Below are positions 23,778 to 29,231 of a DNA stretch of 29,231 bases, one piece after another. This DNA comes from an uncultured Sphingobacteriales bacterium (lineage in GTDB: Bacteria > Bacteroidota > Bacteroidia > Chitinophagales > Chitinophagaceae). The position numbers and the translations under genes were made by a program. The notes under the pieces were generated by a model, which did no database searches, was not told the DNA's origin, and saw only the letters and a list, made by a program, of their open reading frames with translations. The stretch spans positions 1-29,231 of the forward strand of contig CAMPKG010000003.1 in NCBI GenBank assembly GCA_946887085.1. The letters are read 5' to 3'. Each line of letters starts with the position of its first letter. Position 1 is the stretch's first letter.

Positions 23778-23810
23778 TTTGTACAGATTCACGACTGCTG
23801 GTTAGCTTTG
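23778..23810 (+). promoter_or_regulatory. Bacteroidota -33/-7 promoter of the HMA-AraC gene
   Basis: TTTG (23778-23781), a 21-base spacer, then TAGCTTTG (23803-23810). The -7 box ends only 4 bases before the GTG at 23815, so the transcript would start at or near the first codon. Confidence 0.6.
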
Positions 23811-23814
23811 CAGC

Positions 23815-24381
23815 GTGAATTTGTACATAAAAAATATGGTTTGTAACCGCTGCCGCATGGTGGTGAAAACCGAATTGGAAAAACTGGGTCTGCAACCGCT
23901 GAGTGTTAACCTCGGTGAAATAGAGCTGGCAGAGAAACCAACTTCCGGCCAGCTGAGCGCACTAAAAGATAACTTGTCGGCACTAGGTTTCGAGTTGATA
24001 GACGATAAGAAGGGCCGCACGATAGAGAAGATAAAAAATCTCGTTATAGAACTCATCCATCACGCCGAAGAGCAAACCAAACTCAAATACAGCGAATACC
24101 TTTCCCAGAAACTTAACCGCGATTATTCTTCGCTCAGTAAGCTGTTTTCTGAGGTGGAAGGGCTGACAATAGAGCAATACATCATCAACCAGAAAATAGA
24201 AAAAGTGAAAGAACTGCTAGTATATGATGAGCTGTCACTGAGCGAAATAGCCTGGCGACTGGGGTATAGTAGTGTTGCACACCTGTCAGCCCAGTTTAAA
24301 AAAGTGACCGGCCTCACACCTAGTTTTTATAAAGATAAAGGCATGCACCAGCGTAAGGGCCTGGACGAAGTCGGTAAATAA
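23815..24381 (+). CDS. AraC regulator with N-terminal HMA-like metal-binding domain
   Basis: A 188-residue regulator in two parts. Residues 1-65 have the beta-alpha-beta-beta-alpha-beta order of a heavy-metal-associated domain (LYIKNMVCNRCRMVVKTEL ... LSALGFELI) with a full MxCxxC site: Met8, Cys10, Cys13. Residues about 85-185 are an AraC double helix-turn-helix (YLSQKLNRDYSSLSKLFSEVEG, SLSEIAWRLGYSSVAHLSAQFKKVTGLTP). The GTG at 23815 is chosen because the next Met (residue 8) would cut the first strand; the mRNA may be leaderless. Such fusions are frequent in Bacteroidota. Its position just before two further metal-ligand genes suggests that it senses Cu(I) or another soft metal and controls them. 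Confidence 0.87.
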   Translation: MNLYIKNMVCNRCRMVVKTELEKLGLQPLSVNLGEIELAEKPTSGQLSALKDNLSALGFELIDDKKGRTIEKIKNLVIELIHHAEEQTKLKYSEYLSQKLNRDYSSLSKLFSEVEGLTIEQYIINQKIEKVKELLVYDELSLSEIAWRLGYSSVAHLSAQFKKVTGLTPSFYKDKGMHQRKGLDEVGK

Positions 24382-24447
24382 CGAGGTTCCCATAATTATA
24401 TAAAACCCACCCATGATGGTGTAACGGTGGCGCGATTATATCGGCGG

Positions 24448-24454
24448 AACTTTG
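24448..24454 (+). promoter_or_regulatory. Weak promoter and possible operator before the HMA-MauE gene
   Basis: AACTTTG (24448-24454) is a partial -7 box 19 bases before the ATG at 24474. Upstream, CACC (24408-24411) and GGTG (24418-24421), with another GGTGG at 24426-24430, form a small inverted-repeat cluster that could be a regulator site. Both readings are tentative. Confidence 0.3.
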
Positions 24455-24473
24455 TGTCGTAAAACTTTTAGTT

Positions 24474-25202
24474 ATGACACATACATATAACATCACCGGT
24501 ATGACCTGCAGCAGCTGCGTAGCGAAGGTAAAAAGCGAGCTGCTGAAACTGGGTGATGTCTTAAGCGCTGATGTTCAGCTTAATGCGCCGCAGGCTACAA
24601 TCAACATGCAGAAACATATACCTACAGCTGCATTACAATCGGCCATTGCCAACGCCGGGGAAAAGTACAAGATCACTGATGCCGACAGTTCTATGGGACA
24701 TTCGATGCCAGATGCTGCCGCTTCGGACAACGCTTCTTATTTTCCCATCTTTTTGATCTTCGGCTACATAGCCGGTATCACGCTTGTTGTGCAATGGGCA
24801 CAGGGTAGTTTTCACCTCATGCAATGGATGAGCCATTTTATGGCCGGTTTTTTCCTGGTATTCTCTTTTTTCAAACTGATGAACCTTAAAGGCTTTGCCG
24901 AAGGCTACCGTACTTATGATGTGGTGGCTAAAGTGGTTCCTGCCTACGGCCTCATCTATCCGTTCATCGAGCTGGCGCTGGGTATTGCCTTTCTTACGGG
25001 TTTCGATCCCGTGGTTACAAATGTCATCACACTCATAGTGATGGCGGTTAGCACTATAGGTGTGGTACAAAGCCTTCTAAAGAAAACGCCGTTTCAATGT
25101 GCTTGTCTTGGTACAGTTATTAAGCTGCCTCTCAGTAAGGTGACGCTGTTTGAAGACCTGCTGATGGTAGCCATGAGTGCCATAATGTTGATGATCATTT
25201 AA
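24474..25202 (+). CDS. HMA domain fused to MauE/DoxX-type membrane protein
   Basis: A 242-residue fusion. Residues 1-65 are a classic HMA domain: YNITGMTCSSCVAKVKSELL with Met10, Cys12 and Cys15 as the metal site. From about residue 85 there are five hydrophobic segments (FPIFLIFGYIAGITLVV ... MAGFFLVFSFFKLMN ... YGLIYPFIELALGIAFL ... VITLIVMAVSTIGVVQSLL ... FEDLLMVAMSAIMLMII), as in MauE/DoxX-like proteins. The loop FQCACLG holds Cys209 and Cys211, in the place of the MauE CGCFG motif. I infer a role in moving electrons or metal across the inner membrane, with the HMA domain delivering or accepting Cu(I). It lies between the HMA-AraC regulator and the His/Met-rich barrel, 30 bases from the latter. 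Confidence 0.88.
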   Translation: MTHTYNITGMTCSSCVAKVKSELLKLGDVLSADVQLNAPQATINMQKHIPTAALQSAIANAGEKYKITDADSSMGHSMPDAAASDNASYFPIFLIFGYIAGITLVVQWAQGSFHLMQWMSHFMAGFFLVFSFFKLMNLKGFAEGYRTYDVVAKVVPAYGLIYPFIELALGIAFLTGFDPVVTNVITLIVMAVSTIGVVQSLLKKTPFQCACLGTVIKLPLSKVTLFEDLLMVAMSAIMLMII

Positions 25203-25232
25203 AGAACTGAAGCTCAATTAAAAGACACATTT

Positions 25233-26834
25233 ATGAAACGACTACTGATCATCTTTGTTTTGCTCGCATTTTCTTTTGCAGGAGTTGCCCAGCACGAACA
25301 TCACCAGCCGGCACCTAAAAAAACAACTACACCGGCCAGGAAGGCCCCGGTTAAAAAGGCTACACCTGCTAAAAAGCCCGCTGCAAAAACTCCCGTAAAG
25401 AAACAGGCAGTAAAAGCTCCCCCCAAAAAACAGACGATAAAAACTACTCCTGCAGAGTCGCCGGCAGCCCAACCAGCCCCGGTCATTGACCACAGCATGC
25501 ACCAAATGCCTGTTACGGCCACGCCGGATTCCTCAACGATGCATGAACACACTGAGCATCCAGCTACAGATCCACACGCCGGGCACAATATGCAGGCAGA
25601 TACATCACGCGCGGCCCATGGTACGCATGATATGAGCAGCATGAGCCATGCATATTCTCTGAACCTGCCGATGAACCGGAACGGTTCGGGTACAGGCTGG
25701 CTGCCTGATAATTCGCCCATGTATGGATACATGAAACATTCGGGCAAATGGATGTTCATGATGCATGGAAATGTGTTCCTTCGATATGTCAAGACAGACA
25801 TGTTCAACAAAGGCACCCGCGGCGATTCAAAGATCGATGTGCCCAACTGGTTTATGGCTATGGGCCAGCGTAAGGTAGGTCAGCGGGGCTTGTTCCATTT
25901 CAGCACTATGTTCTCACTCGATGCATTGTTTGCAGGTGGTGAAGGCTATCCCTTGCTGTTCCAGTCTGGCGAGACCTGGCAGGGTAAACCATTGATCGAC
26001 CGCCAGCACCCGCACGATCTTTTTTCTGAGTTATCTGTGAGCTATGCACATGCCTTCAGTAAAAAAGTGGATGCGTTCGTTTACGTCGGTTATCCTGGTG
26101 AGCCCGCTTTGGGTTCTGTAGCATTCATGCACAGGCCATCGGCGCTACCTAATCCTGATGCACCCATCAGCCACCACTGGAATGACGCGACACATATTAC
26201 TTTTGGTGTGGCCACCCTTGGGTTGCGTGTCGGCAAGTTCAAACTGGAAGGTTCTTCTTTCACCGGCAGGGAACCTAACGAGGAGAGATATGATTTTGAT
26301 AAGCCTCGTTTCGATTCATGGAGTGGGCGGCTGTCGTTCAACCCAAGTGATAACTGGAACATGCACGTGGGACATGGATTTGTAAAAGAACCTGAAGAGA
26401 TACATCCCGGGGAAGACGTCAACCGTACTACAGCTTCCATTACTTATAGTAAGGACATTCGTGGGCGGTTACTGAATCTTACCACACTCTGGGGTGTCAA
26501 TAAAACGCAGCACAATGATCCTGAACATGCGTTCCTGTTAGAAGGATCTTATGCGCTCAACAAGCTGACATTGTACACACGCTACGAGTGGATACAGAAA
26601 TCGGCTGAAGAACTGGGGCTTGACGATACACAATTCGATCATCATGCATTATTTCCAGTCAATGCGCTCACGCTTGGCTTGAACTATGATCTCTTTCGCT
26701 TCAGTGTGATACGAGTTGCGGGAGGTGGACATCTGTCTGCCTACATGGCCAGCTCACAGCTCGATCCGATATACGGCAATAACCCGATGTCGGGGCAGGT
26801 TTATCTAAGATTCTATCCAACGTTGATGAACTAA
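25233..26834 (+). CDS. Outer-membrane barrel with Lys/Pro-rich and His/Met-rich head
   Basis: A 533-residue exported protein. A signal peptide ends near residue 20 (FSFAGVAQ). Residues about 21-85 are a low-complexity Lys/Ala/Pro/Thr stretch of repeats like ATPAKKPAAKTPVKK, similar in composition to histone H1. Residues about 87-145 are rich in His and Met: DHSMHQMP, MHEHTEHP, DPHAGHNMQ, HGTHDMSSMSH. From about 160 on the pattern of alternating residues and aromatic girdles, ending in YLRFYPTLMN, points to an outer-membrane beta barrel. The head resembles that of CopB-type copper proteins, though the barrel is longer and I see no clear family match. Likely to bind copper in the periplasm. Third gene of the metal cluster; ends at a hairpin shared with the opposite operon. 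Confidence 0.85.
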   Translation: MKRLLIIFVLLAFSFAGVAQHEHHQPAPKKTTTPARKAPVKKATPAKKPAAKTPVKKQAVKAPPKKQTIKTTPAESPAAQPAPVIDHSMHQMPVTATPDSSTMHEHTEHPATDPHAGHNMQADTSRAAHGTHDMSSMSHAYSLNLPMNRNGSGTGWLPDNSPMYGYMKHSGKWMFMMHGNVFLRYVKTDMFNKGTRGDSKIDVPNWFMAMGQRKVGQRGLFHFSTMFSLDALFAGGEGYPLLFQSGETWQGKPLIDRQHPHDLFSELSVSYAHAFSKKVDAFVYVGYPGEPALGSVAFMHRPSALPNPDAPISHHWNDATHITFGVATLGLRVGKFKLEGSSFTGREPNEERYDFDKPRFDSWSGRLSFNPSDNWNMHVGHGFVKEPEEIHPGEDVNRTTASITYSKDIRGRLLNLTTLWGVNKTQHNDPEHAFLLEGSYALNKLTLYTRYEWIQKSAEELGLDDTQFDHHALFPVNALTLGLNYDLFRFSVIRVAGGGHLSAYMASSQLDPIYGNNPMSGQVYLRFYPTLMN

Positions 26835-26841
26835 TTAAAAT

Positions 26842-26865
26842 AAGCCGCAGTAGATACTGCGGCTT
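26842..26865. terminator. Bidirectional terminator between convergent metal units
   Basis: An 11-base perfect inverted repeat (AAGCCGCAGTA at 26842-26852, TACTGCGGCTT at 26855-26865). On the minus strand it is followed by ATTTTAATTAG, on the plus strand by GTGCTATT, so termination looks somewhat better for the sigma-factor operon than for the barrel gene. Confidence 0.6.
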
Positions 26866-26893
26866 GTGCTATTACTATAGCCCTCTGTTATAA

Positions 26894-27373
26894 TTACCTG
26901 TGCGGACGGTGCGGACCCATAATGCGTTCGCTGAGATCTTCCACCAGGTCATCGAAGAAAGGTTCTTGCTCCGGCTTCAATATGCTACGCAGTTTTTTCA
27001 GATGGTTAAAGGTTGCGCGTTCCTTCTGTAAGTGATTTTGCCCGAGCTGTGTATACAAGCTGTCCATTGTCGTGGTTGACAGGGTAGAATCTTTCAACGC
27101 AACAAACAAAGCGCGGTGCAGGTCCGCAGATGTTTCCTGCGCGTCCAGCATTTGTGTATGGTGTTCATATTTCAGTTCGTGGAATTGCTCCTGTTGCTGT
27201 TCATCCAGCTTCAACCTTTCAATGATTATTCTGTCCGGGCGAGGGCCAGGTCCAGGTCCCAGTGGATGTTGCCCGCGACGATCGTTATTGCCCAACACTA
27301 AATAGCCAAGTATGCCGAAGTTCATCAACAACAGCAGGACGATTACCAACCTGTAAAAATTCTCCTTGCTCAT
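26894..27373 (-). CDS. Spy/CpxP-type periplasmic metal sensor
   Basis: A 159-residue protein anchored by one N-terminal TM helix (about 9-28, LVIVLLLLMNFGILGYLVLG), with the rest in the periplasm. After a Gly/Pro/Arg stretch (PLGPGPGPRPD) comes a long all-helical domain with LTxxQ-like motifs (LKLDEQQQEQFHELKYEHH and LRSILKPEQEPFFDDL), as in Spy, CpxP and the metal sensor CnrX. The HHTQM and the tail MGPHRPHR offer His ligands. Third gene of a sigma, anti-sigma, sensor operon; its ATG overlaps the anti-sigma stop by 4 bases. I infer that it modulates the anti-sigma factor in response to metal. Confidence 0.85.
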   Translation of the reverse strand: MSKENFYRLVIVLLLLMNFGILGYLVLGNNDRRGQHPLGPGPGPRPDRIIIERLKLDEQQQEQFHELKYEHHTQMLDAQETSADLHRALFVALKDSTLSTTTMDSLYTQLGQNHLQKERATFNHLKKLRSILKPEQEPFFDDLVEDLSERIMGPHRPHR

Positions 27374-27666
27374 ATTCCAAACATGCTTTTATCGGTGAGG
27401 CCATAATATTCGGCAAGGTTCTGTACCTCGTCTTGCCGAGGTTCCCTTTGTGTCGTTTTCGACGCTACAAAAATATTTAATGCTAACAGCAACAGGATGC
27501 TTGCCGCCGCCAGCGACACTTTGTACAGCGGTATCGTCTTAGTGGCAACAATGCCGTTTTGAAGCCTGCGTTCTATGCGGTCGAATACAGAGCCCCGTGG
27601 CGGTGCTGGTTGCATACCGTCAAGGCTGTTCATTGCCTCATTTATCCACTTGTTCATATCGCTCAT
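27370..27666 (-). CDS. Probable one-TM anti-sigma factor
   Basis: A 98-residue protein with a cytoplasmic N-terminal part of about 45 residues (MNKWINEAMNSLDGMQPAPPRGSVFDRIERRL), one TM helix (about 50-68, LAAASILLLLALNIFVA) and a short periplasmic tail. The first 20 residues look like the short sigma-binding helix of CnrY-type anti-sigma factors, and there is no zinc-binding HxxxCxxC motif. The gene sits 26 bases after the ECF sigma gene and overlaps the sensor gene by 4 bases (ATGA). The role is inferred from place and topology. Confidence 0.8.
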   Translation of the reverse strand: MSDMNKWINEAMNSLDGMQPAPPRGSVFDRIERRLQNGIVATKTIPLYKVSLAAASILLLLALNIFVASKTTQREPRQDEVQNLAEYYGLTDKSMFGI

Positions 27667-27692
27667 ATCAGTAGGTTTTGACGTTAGGTGGG

Positions 27693-28259
27693 TTATTTTC
27701 CTTTGGTTTCGTTATAAAATTCCTGCAGTGTTTTCCTCAGGTTTTGCTTTGCACGCTGTATCAGCGACTCCACCGCTTTTTCGTTTAAATCCATTATCGT
27801 TGCCACGTCTTTTTGAGGCAGGCCTTCTACCTGTTTCAGGATAAAGGCAGTTTGTTGGTTTTCCGGTAACTGGTTGATGGCTGCAAACAGGTACCGGGCC
27901 TTTTCCCTGTTATCGGCCTGCACCCCGGGATGGTCGAAGTTTACCGGCTCCGCAATGGTGTTCGACAACGATGAGACGAAGGCAAAGCGTTTTTTGCGAT
28001 TCTTATGCCTGATCCTGTCAACGCATTTATTAATAGTAATGCGGTATATCCATGTAGATACAGAAGAACGGCCCTCGAATTTTGCCGCGGAATGATATAC
28101 TTCGATAAACACGTCCTGCGTGGCTTCCTCCGCATCGGGCACATCCTGCAGGTAAGCCAACGCTGTATTATATACCTTGGTTTCAAAAAGGGTATAAAGC
28201 TGCCTGAGTGCGGTTTGGTCACCTGCACCTATTTTAGGTATCAGCAATTCAGGCAGCAT
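27693..28259 (-). CDS. ECF-type RNA polymerase sigma factor
   Basis: A 188-residue extracytoplasmic-function sigma factor. Region 2 is at about 10-80 (LYTLFETKVYNTALAYLQDVPDAEEATQDVFIEVY, SSVSTWIYRITINKCVDRIR) and region 4 at about 130-180 (LPENQQTAFILKQVEGLPQKDVATIMDLNEKAVESLIQRAKQNLRK). It should direct RNA polymerase to stress-response promoters when released from its anti-sigma factor, whose gene follows. The 20-base inverted repeat just upstream may be part of its control. Confidence 0.95.
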   Translation of the reverse strand: MLPELLIPKIGAGDQTALRQLYTLFETKVYNTALAYLQDVPDAEEATQDVFIEVYHSAAKFEGRSSVSTWIYRITINKCVDRIRHKNRKKRFAFVSSLSNTIAEPVNFDHPGVQADNREKARYLFAAINQLPENQQTAFILKQVEGLPQKDVATIMDLNEKAVESLIQRAKQNLRKTLQEFYNETKGK

Positions 28260-28275
28260 AGAGGGCTATAAAACT

Positions 28276-28295
28276 AAAAAACGCGATCGTTTTTT
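28276..28295. repeat. Inverted repeat upstream of the sigma operon
   Basis: AAAAAACG (28276-28283), spacer CGAT, CGTTTTTT (28288-28295): perfect 8-base arms, 16 bases before the ATG of the ECF sigma gene. It could be an operator, a leader hairpin, or a weak two-way terminator. A TAGTTTTA on the minus strand close by is a poor -7 box. Confidence 0.5.
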
Positions 28296-28350
28296 ACTGA
28301 TATATGATGAGTTAGACGATTACAGCCGGAATATCCTTCGTCCAGGGCAC

Positions 28351-28378
28351 AAAAAAGGACGCTGTTCATTCAGCGTCC
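28351..28378 (-). terminator. Rho-independent terminator
   Basis: GGACGCTG (28357-28364) and CAGCGTCC (28371-28378) with a 6-base loop, followed on the minus strand by TTTTTT. It ends the gene at 28411-28773 and insulates the sigma operon from it. Confidence 0.88.
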
Positions 28379-28410
28379 CTCTGTATGGTCGTACTAGTTA
28401 GTACTTGCCA

Positions 28411-28773
28411 TTATTCTTTTACCAGCTTACCGCTGGTTTGTATCTCGCCCTCGTTGCTCAGGATATTATAATAATATACCCCATTTGCAACCGGCGGCAT
28501 ATCTATATCATATTTTAGCTGCCCTTTTTCACCTGCCGCGGCGGCTGTGGTGTACACATATTTACCCATCATATCGCGCATTTCTACAATAAAATCCTTT
28601 TTATGAGGATTTTTTACATCCGGGGTGGAAGCATTTGGCTGGACGAAATTCACCTCTGCAACGCTTGTTTCTGCTTTAAAACCGACCTTTACAGGCCTTT
28701 CTTCAGCAAAAACACTCCCTGATATCGTCATTGCAAGCGCTACAGCTGCCATTCCTATCTTCACCGTATTCAT
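28411..28773 (-). CDS. Small exported protein made mostly of a T9SS-like C-terminal module
   Basis: A 120-residue protein. The ATG at 28773 gives a signal peptide (MNTVKIGMAAVALAMTISGSVFAE, cut near 23). The mature part starts EERPVKVGFKAETSVAEVNFV and then reads like a T9SS sorting domain: FIVEMRDMMGKYVYTT, a middle strand, PPVANGVYYYNILSNEGEIQTSGKLVKE. There is almost no room for a separate cargo domain. Either it is a free-standing sorting-domain-like protein or a small secreted beta sandwich of the same fold. It has its own terminator. Confidence 0.75.
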   Translation of the reverse strand: MNTVKIGMAAVALAMTISGSVFAEERPVKVGFKAETSVAEVNFVQPNASTPDVKNPHKKDFIVEMRDMMGKYVYTTAAAAGEKGQLKYDIDMPPVANGVYYYNILSNEGEIQTSGKLVKE

Positions 28774-28872
28774 AAAACTCTGGCTATTGTACCCAAATAA
28801 TAAAAAAGACCGTGCCAACCGATTGAAAACTAGATAATTATTATGTGAGTTTTAAGCTCATGGGTTCACGGC

Positions 28873-28901
28873 AAAAAACCGGCGGGAGTAAATACCCCGC
28901 C
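28873..28901 (-). terminator. Rho-independent terminator
   Basis: GGCGGG (28881-28886) and CCCGCC (28896-28901) around a 9-base loop; on the minus strand followed by GG and TTTTTT. It lies 31 bases past the stop of the holin-like gene. Confidence 0.75.
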
Positions 28902-28932
28902 ATTATCACAAACCAAAAACCCACAACTATTA

Positions 28933-29231
28933 TCAGAATGATAATATCGTACCCACGATTGCCATCACTATCGCTATTATGAGCGCAGCGGTAAAGCTGT
29001 GCACTTCAAACCCGCTGAAGAATTTATCGGTTATCCGGATAACGATTGCCGTAACGACCAGGCGTACCAGGAATGTCAGTAATCCAAGCGTAAGAATATT
29101 CAGAGGTAACCGCAGCAGGAACCCGATCGTGGCATTAAGTAAGCCAATCACCAGCGCGACGAGTATGTCGGTACAGTAGCTGCGGATCTTGACTGTTGGG
29201 ATTATGCGTGCCAGCAGGAGGAGTATAGCAG
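28933..29231 (-). CDS. Superfamily IV holin-like membrane protein (PF04020 type), 5' end outside window
   Basis: The open frame continues without a stop from 28933 to the right edge, so the gene is cut by the window. The GTG at 29151 is only an internal codon: the residues before it (AILLLLARIIPTVKIRSYCTD) belong to the family. About 99 residues are seen, with the pattern of the small four-TM proteins of the phage holin superfamily IV group, including the ARxIPxVxI segment and IGLLNATIGFLLRLPLNILTLGLL. Full members have about 110-120 residues, so only a short start is missing. These proteins are common in chromosomes and do not show a prophage; function unknown. Confidence 0.85.
   Translation of the reverse strand, partial: AILLLLARIIPTVKIRSYCTDILVALVIGLLNATIGFLLRLPLNILTLGLLTFLVRLVVTAIVIRITDKFFSGFEVHSFTAALIIAIVMAIVGTILSF

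Noticed and set aside
25290..25500. Reading the Lys/Ala/Pro stretch as a histone-like DNA-binding protein
   Set aside because: It is in frame between a signal peptide and an outer-membrane barrel, so it faces the periplasm, not DNA.
28933..29231. Prophage remnant suggested by the holin-like protein
   Set aside because: This holin superfamily IV group is common in bacterial chromosomes; no other phage gene is visible in the window.
1..29231. Search for tRNA or rRNA genes, insertion sequences and CRISPR arrays
   Set aside because: No cloverleaf with a T-loop, no rRNA segment, no transposase or flanking inverted repeats, and no spaced direct repeats were found by eye.

Overview
The window looks like ordinary chromosome from a Bacteroidota bacterium, most likely of the Chitinophagaceae or a close relative. 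The pointers are Type IX secretion (T9SS) C-terminal sorting domains, many SpII lipoproteins, -7 boxes of the TAnnTTTG type instead of E. coli -10 boxes, weak Shine-Dalgarno sequences, and the compact Bacteroidota form of chorismate synthase. The species assignment is inference; no rRNA or tRNA gene was seen. There is no sign of an insertion sequence, CRISPR array or prophage.

Layout. 1-2500: a surface-type DUF4382 lipoprotein, a second lipoprotein, a small ORF, and a gene-poor stretch with hairpins, including a candidate structured RNA at 2399-2475. 2508-5786 (minus): a tight aroB-aroA-aroC operon with overlapping genes for the shikimate pathway. 5921-9554 (plus): mnmA (tRNA 2-thiolation), then a lipoprotein closely followed by a T9SS-exported subtilisin-like protease. 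9551-13212 (minus): an RsmB-type RNA m5C methyltransferase, a GT4 glycosyltransferase and the E2 subunit of 2-oxoglutarate dehydrogenase. 13331-15473: MgtC-like membrane protein, fluoride channel CrcB and a TolB-like beta-propeller. 15609-21413: a T9SS protein and many small secreted or hypothetical proteins, among them DUF1697, an exported RraB-domain protein and a PepSY-like lipoprotein. 21500-23754: a degenerate RRM protein, a CPBP membrane protease, a small conserved protein, and a divergent HxlR regulator / DoxX pair around a dense array of palindromes.

The most coherent and interesting block is 23815-28259. Three plus-strand genes all carry soft-metal ligand motifs: an AraC regulator with an N-terminal HMA-like MxCxxC domain, an HMA-MauE/DoxX membrane fusion, and an outer-membrane barrel with a Lys/Pro/Ala-rich plus His/Met-rich periplasmic head. 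Facing them is a three-gene operon of ECF sigma factor, one-TM probable anti-sigma factor and Spy/CpxP-type periplasmic sensor, a layout like the CnrYXH metal-sensing system. I infer that the two units form an envelope copper (or other soft-metal) sensing and handling locus with a cytoplasmic and a periplasmic sensor. The metal and the link between the units are unproven.

The window closes with a small exported protein that is little more than a T9SS-like C-terminal module and a 4-TM superfamily IV holin-like membrane protein cut by the right edge.
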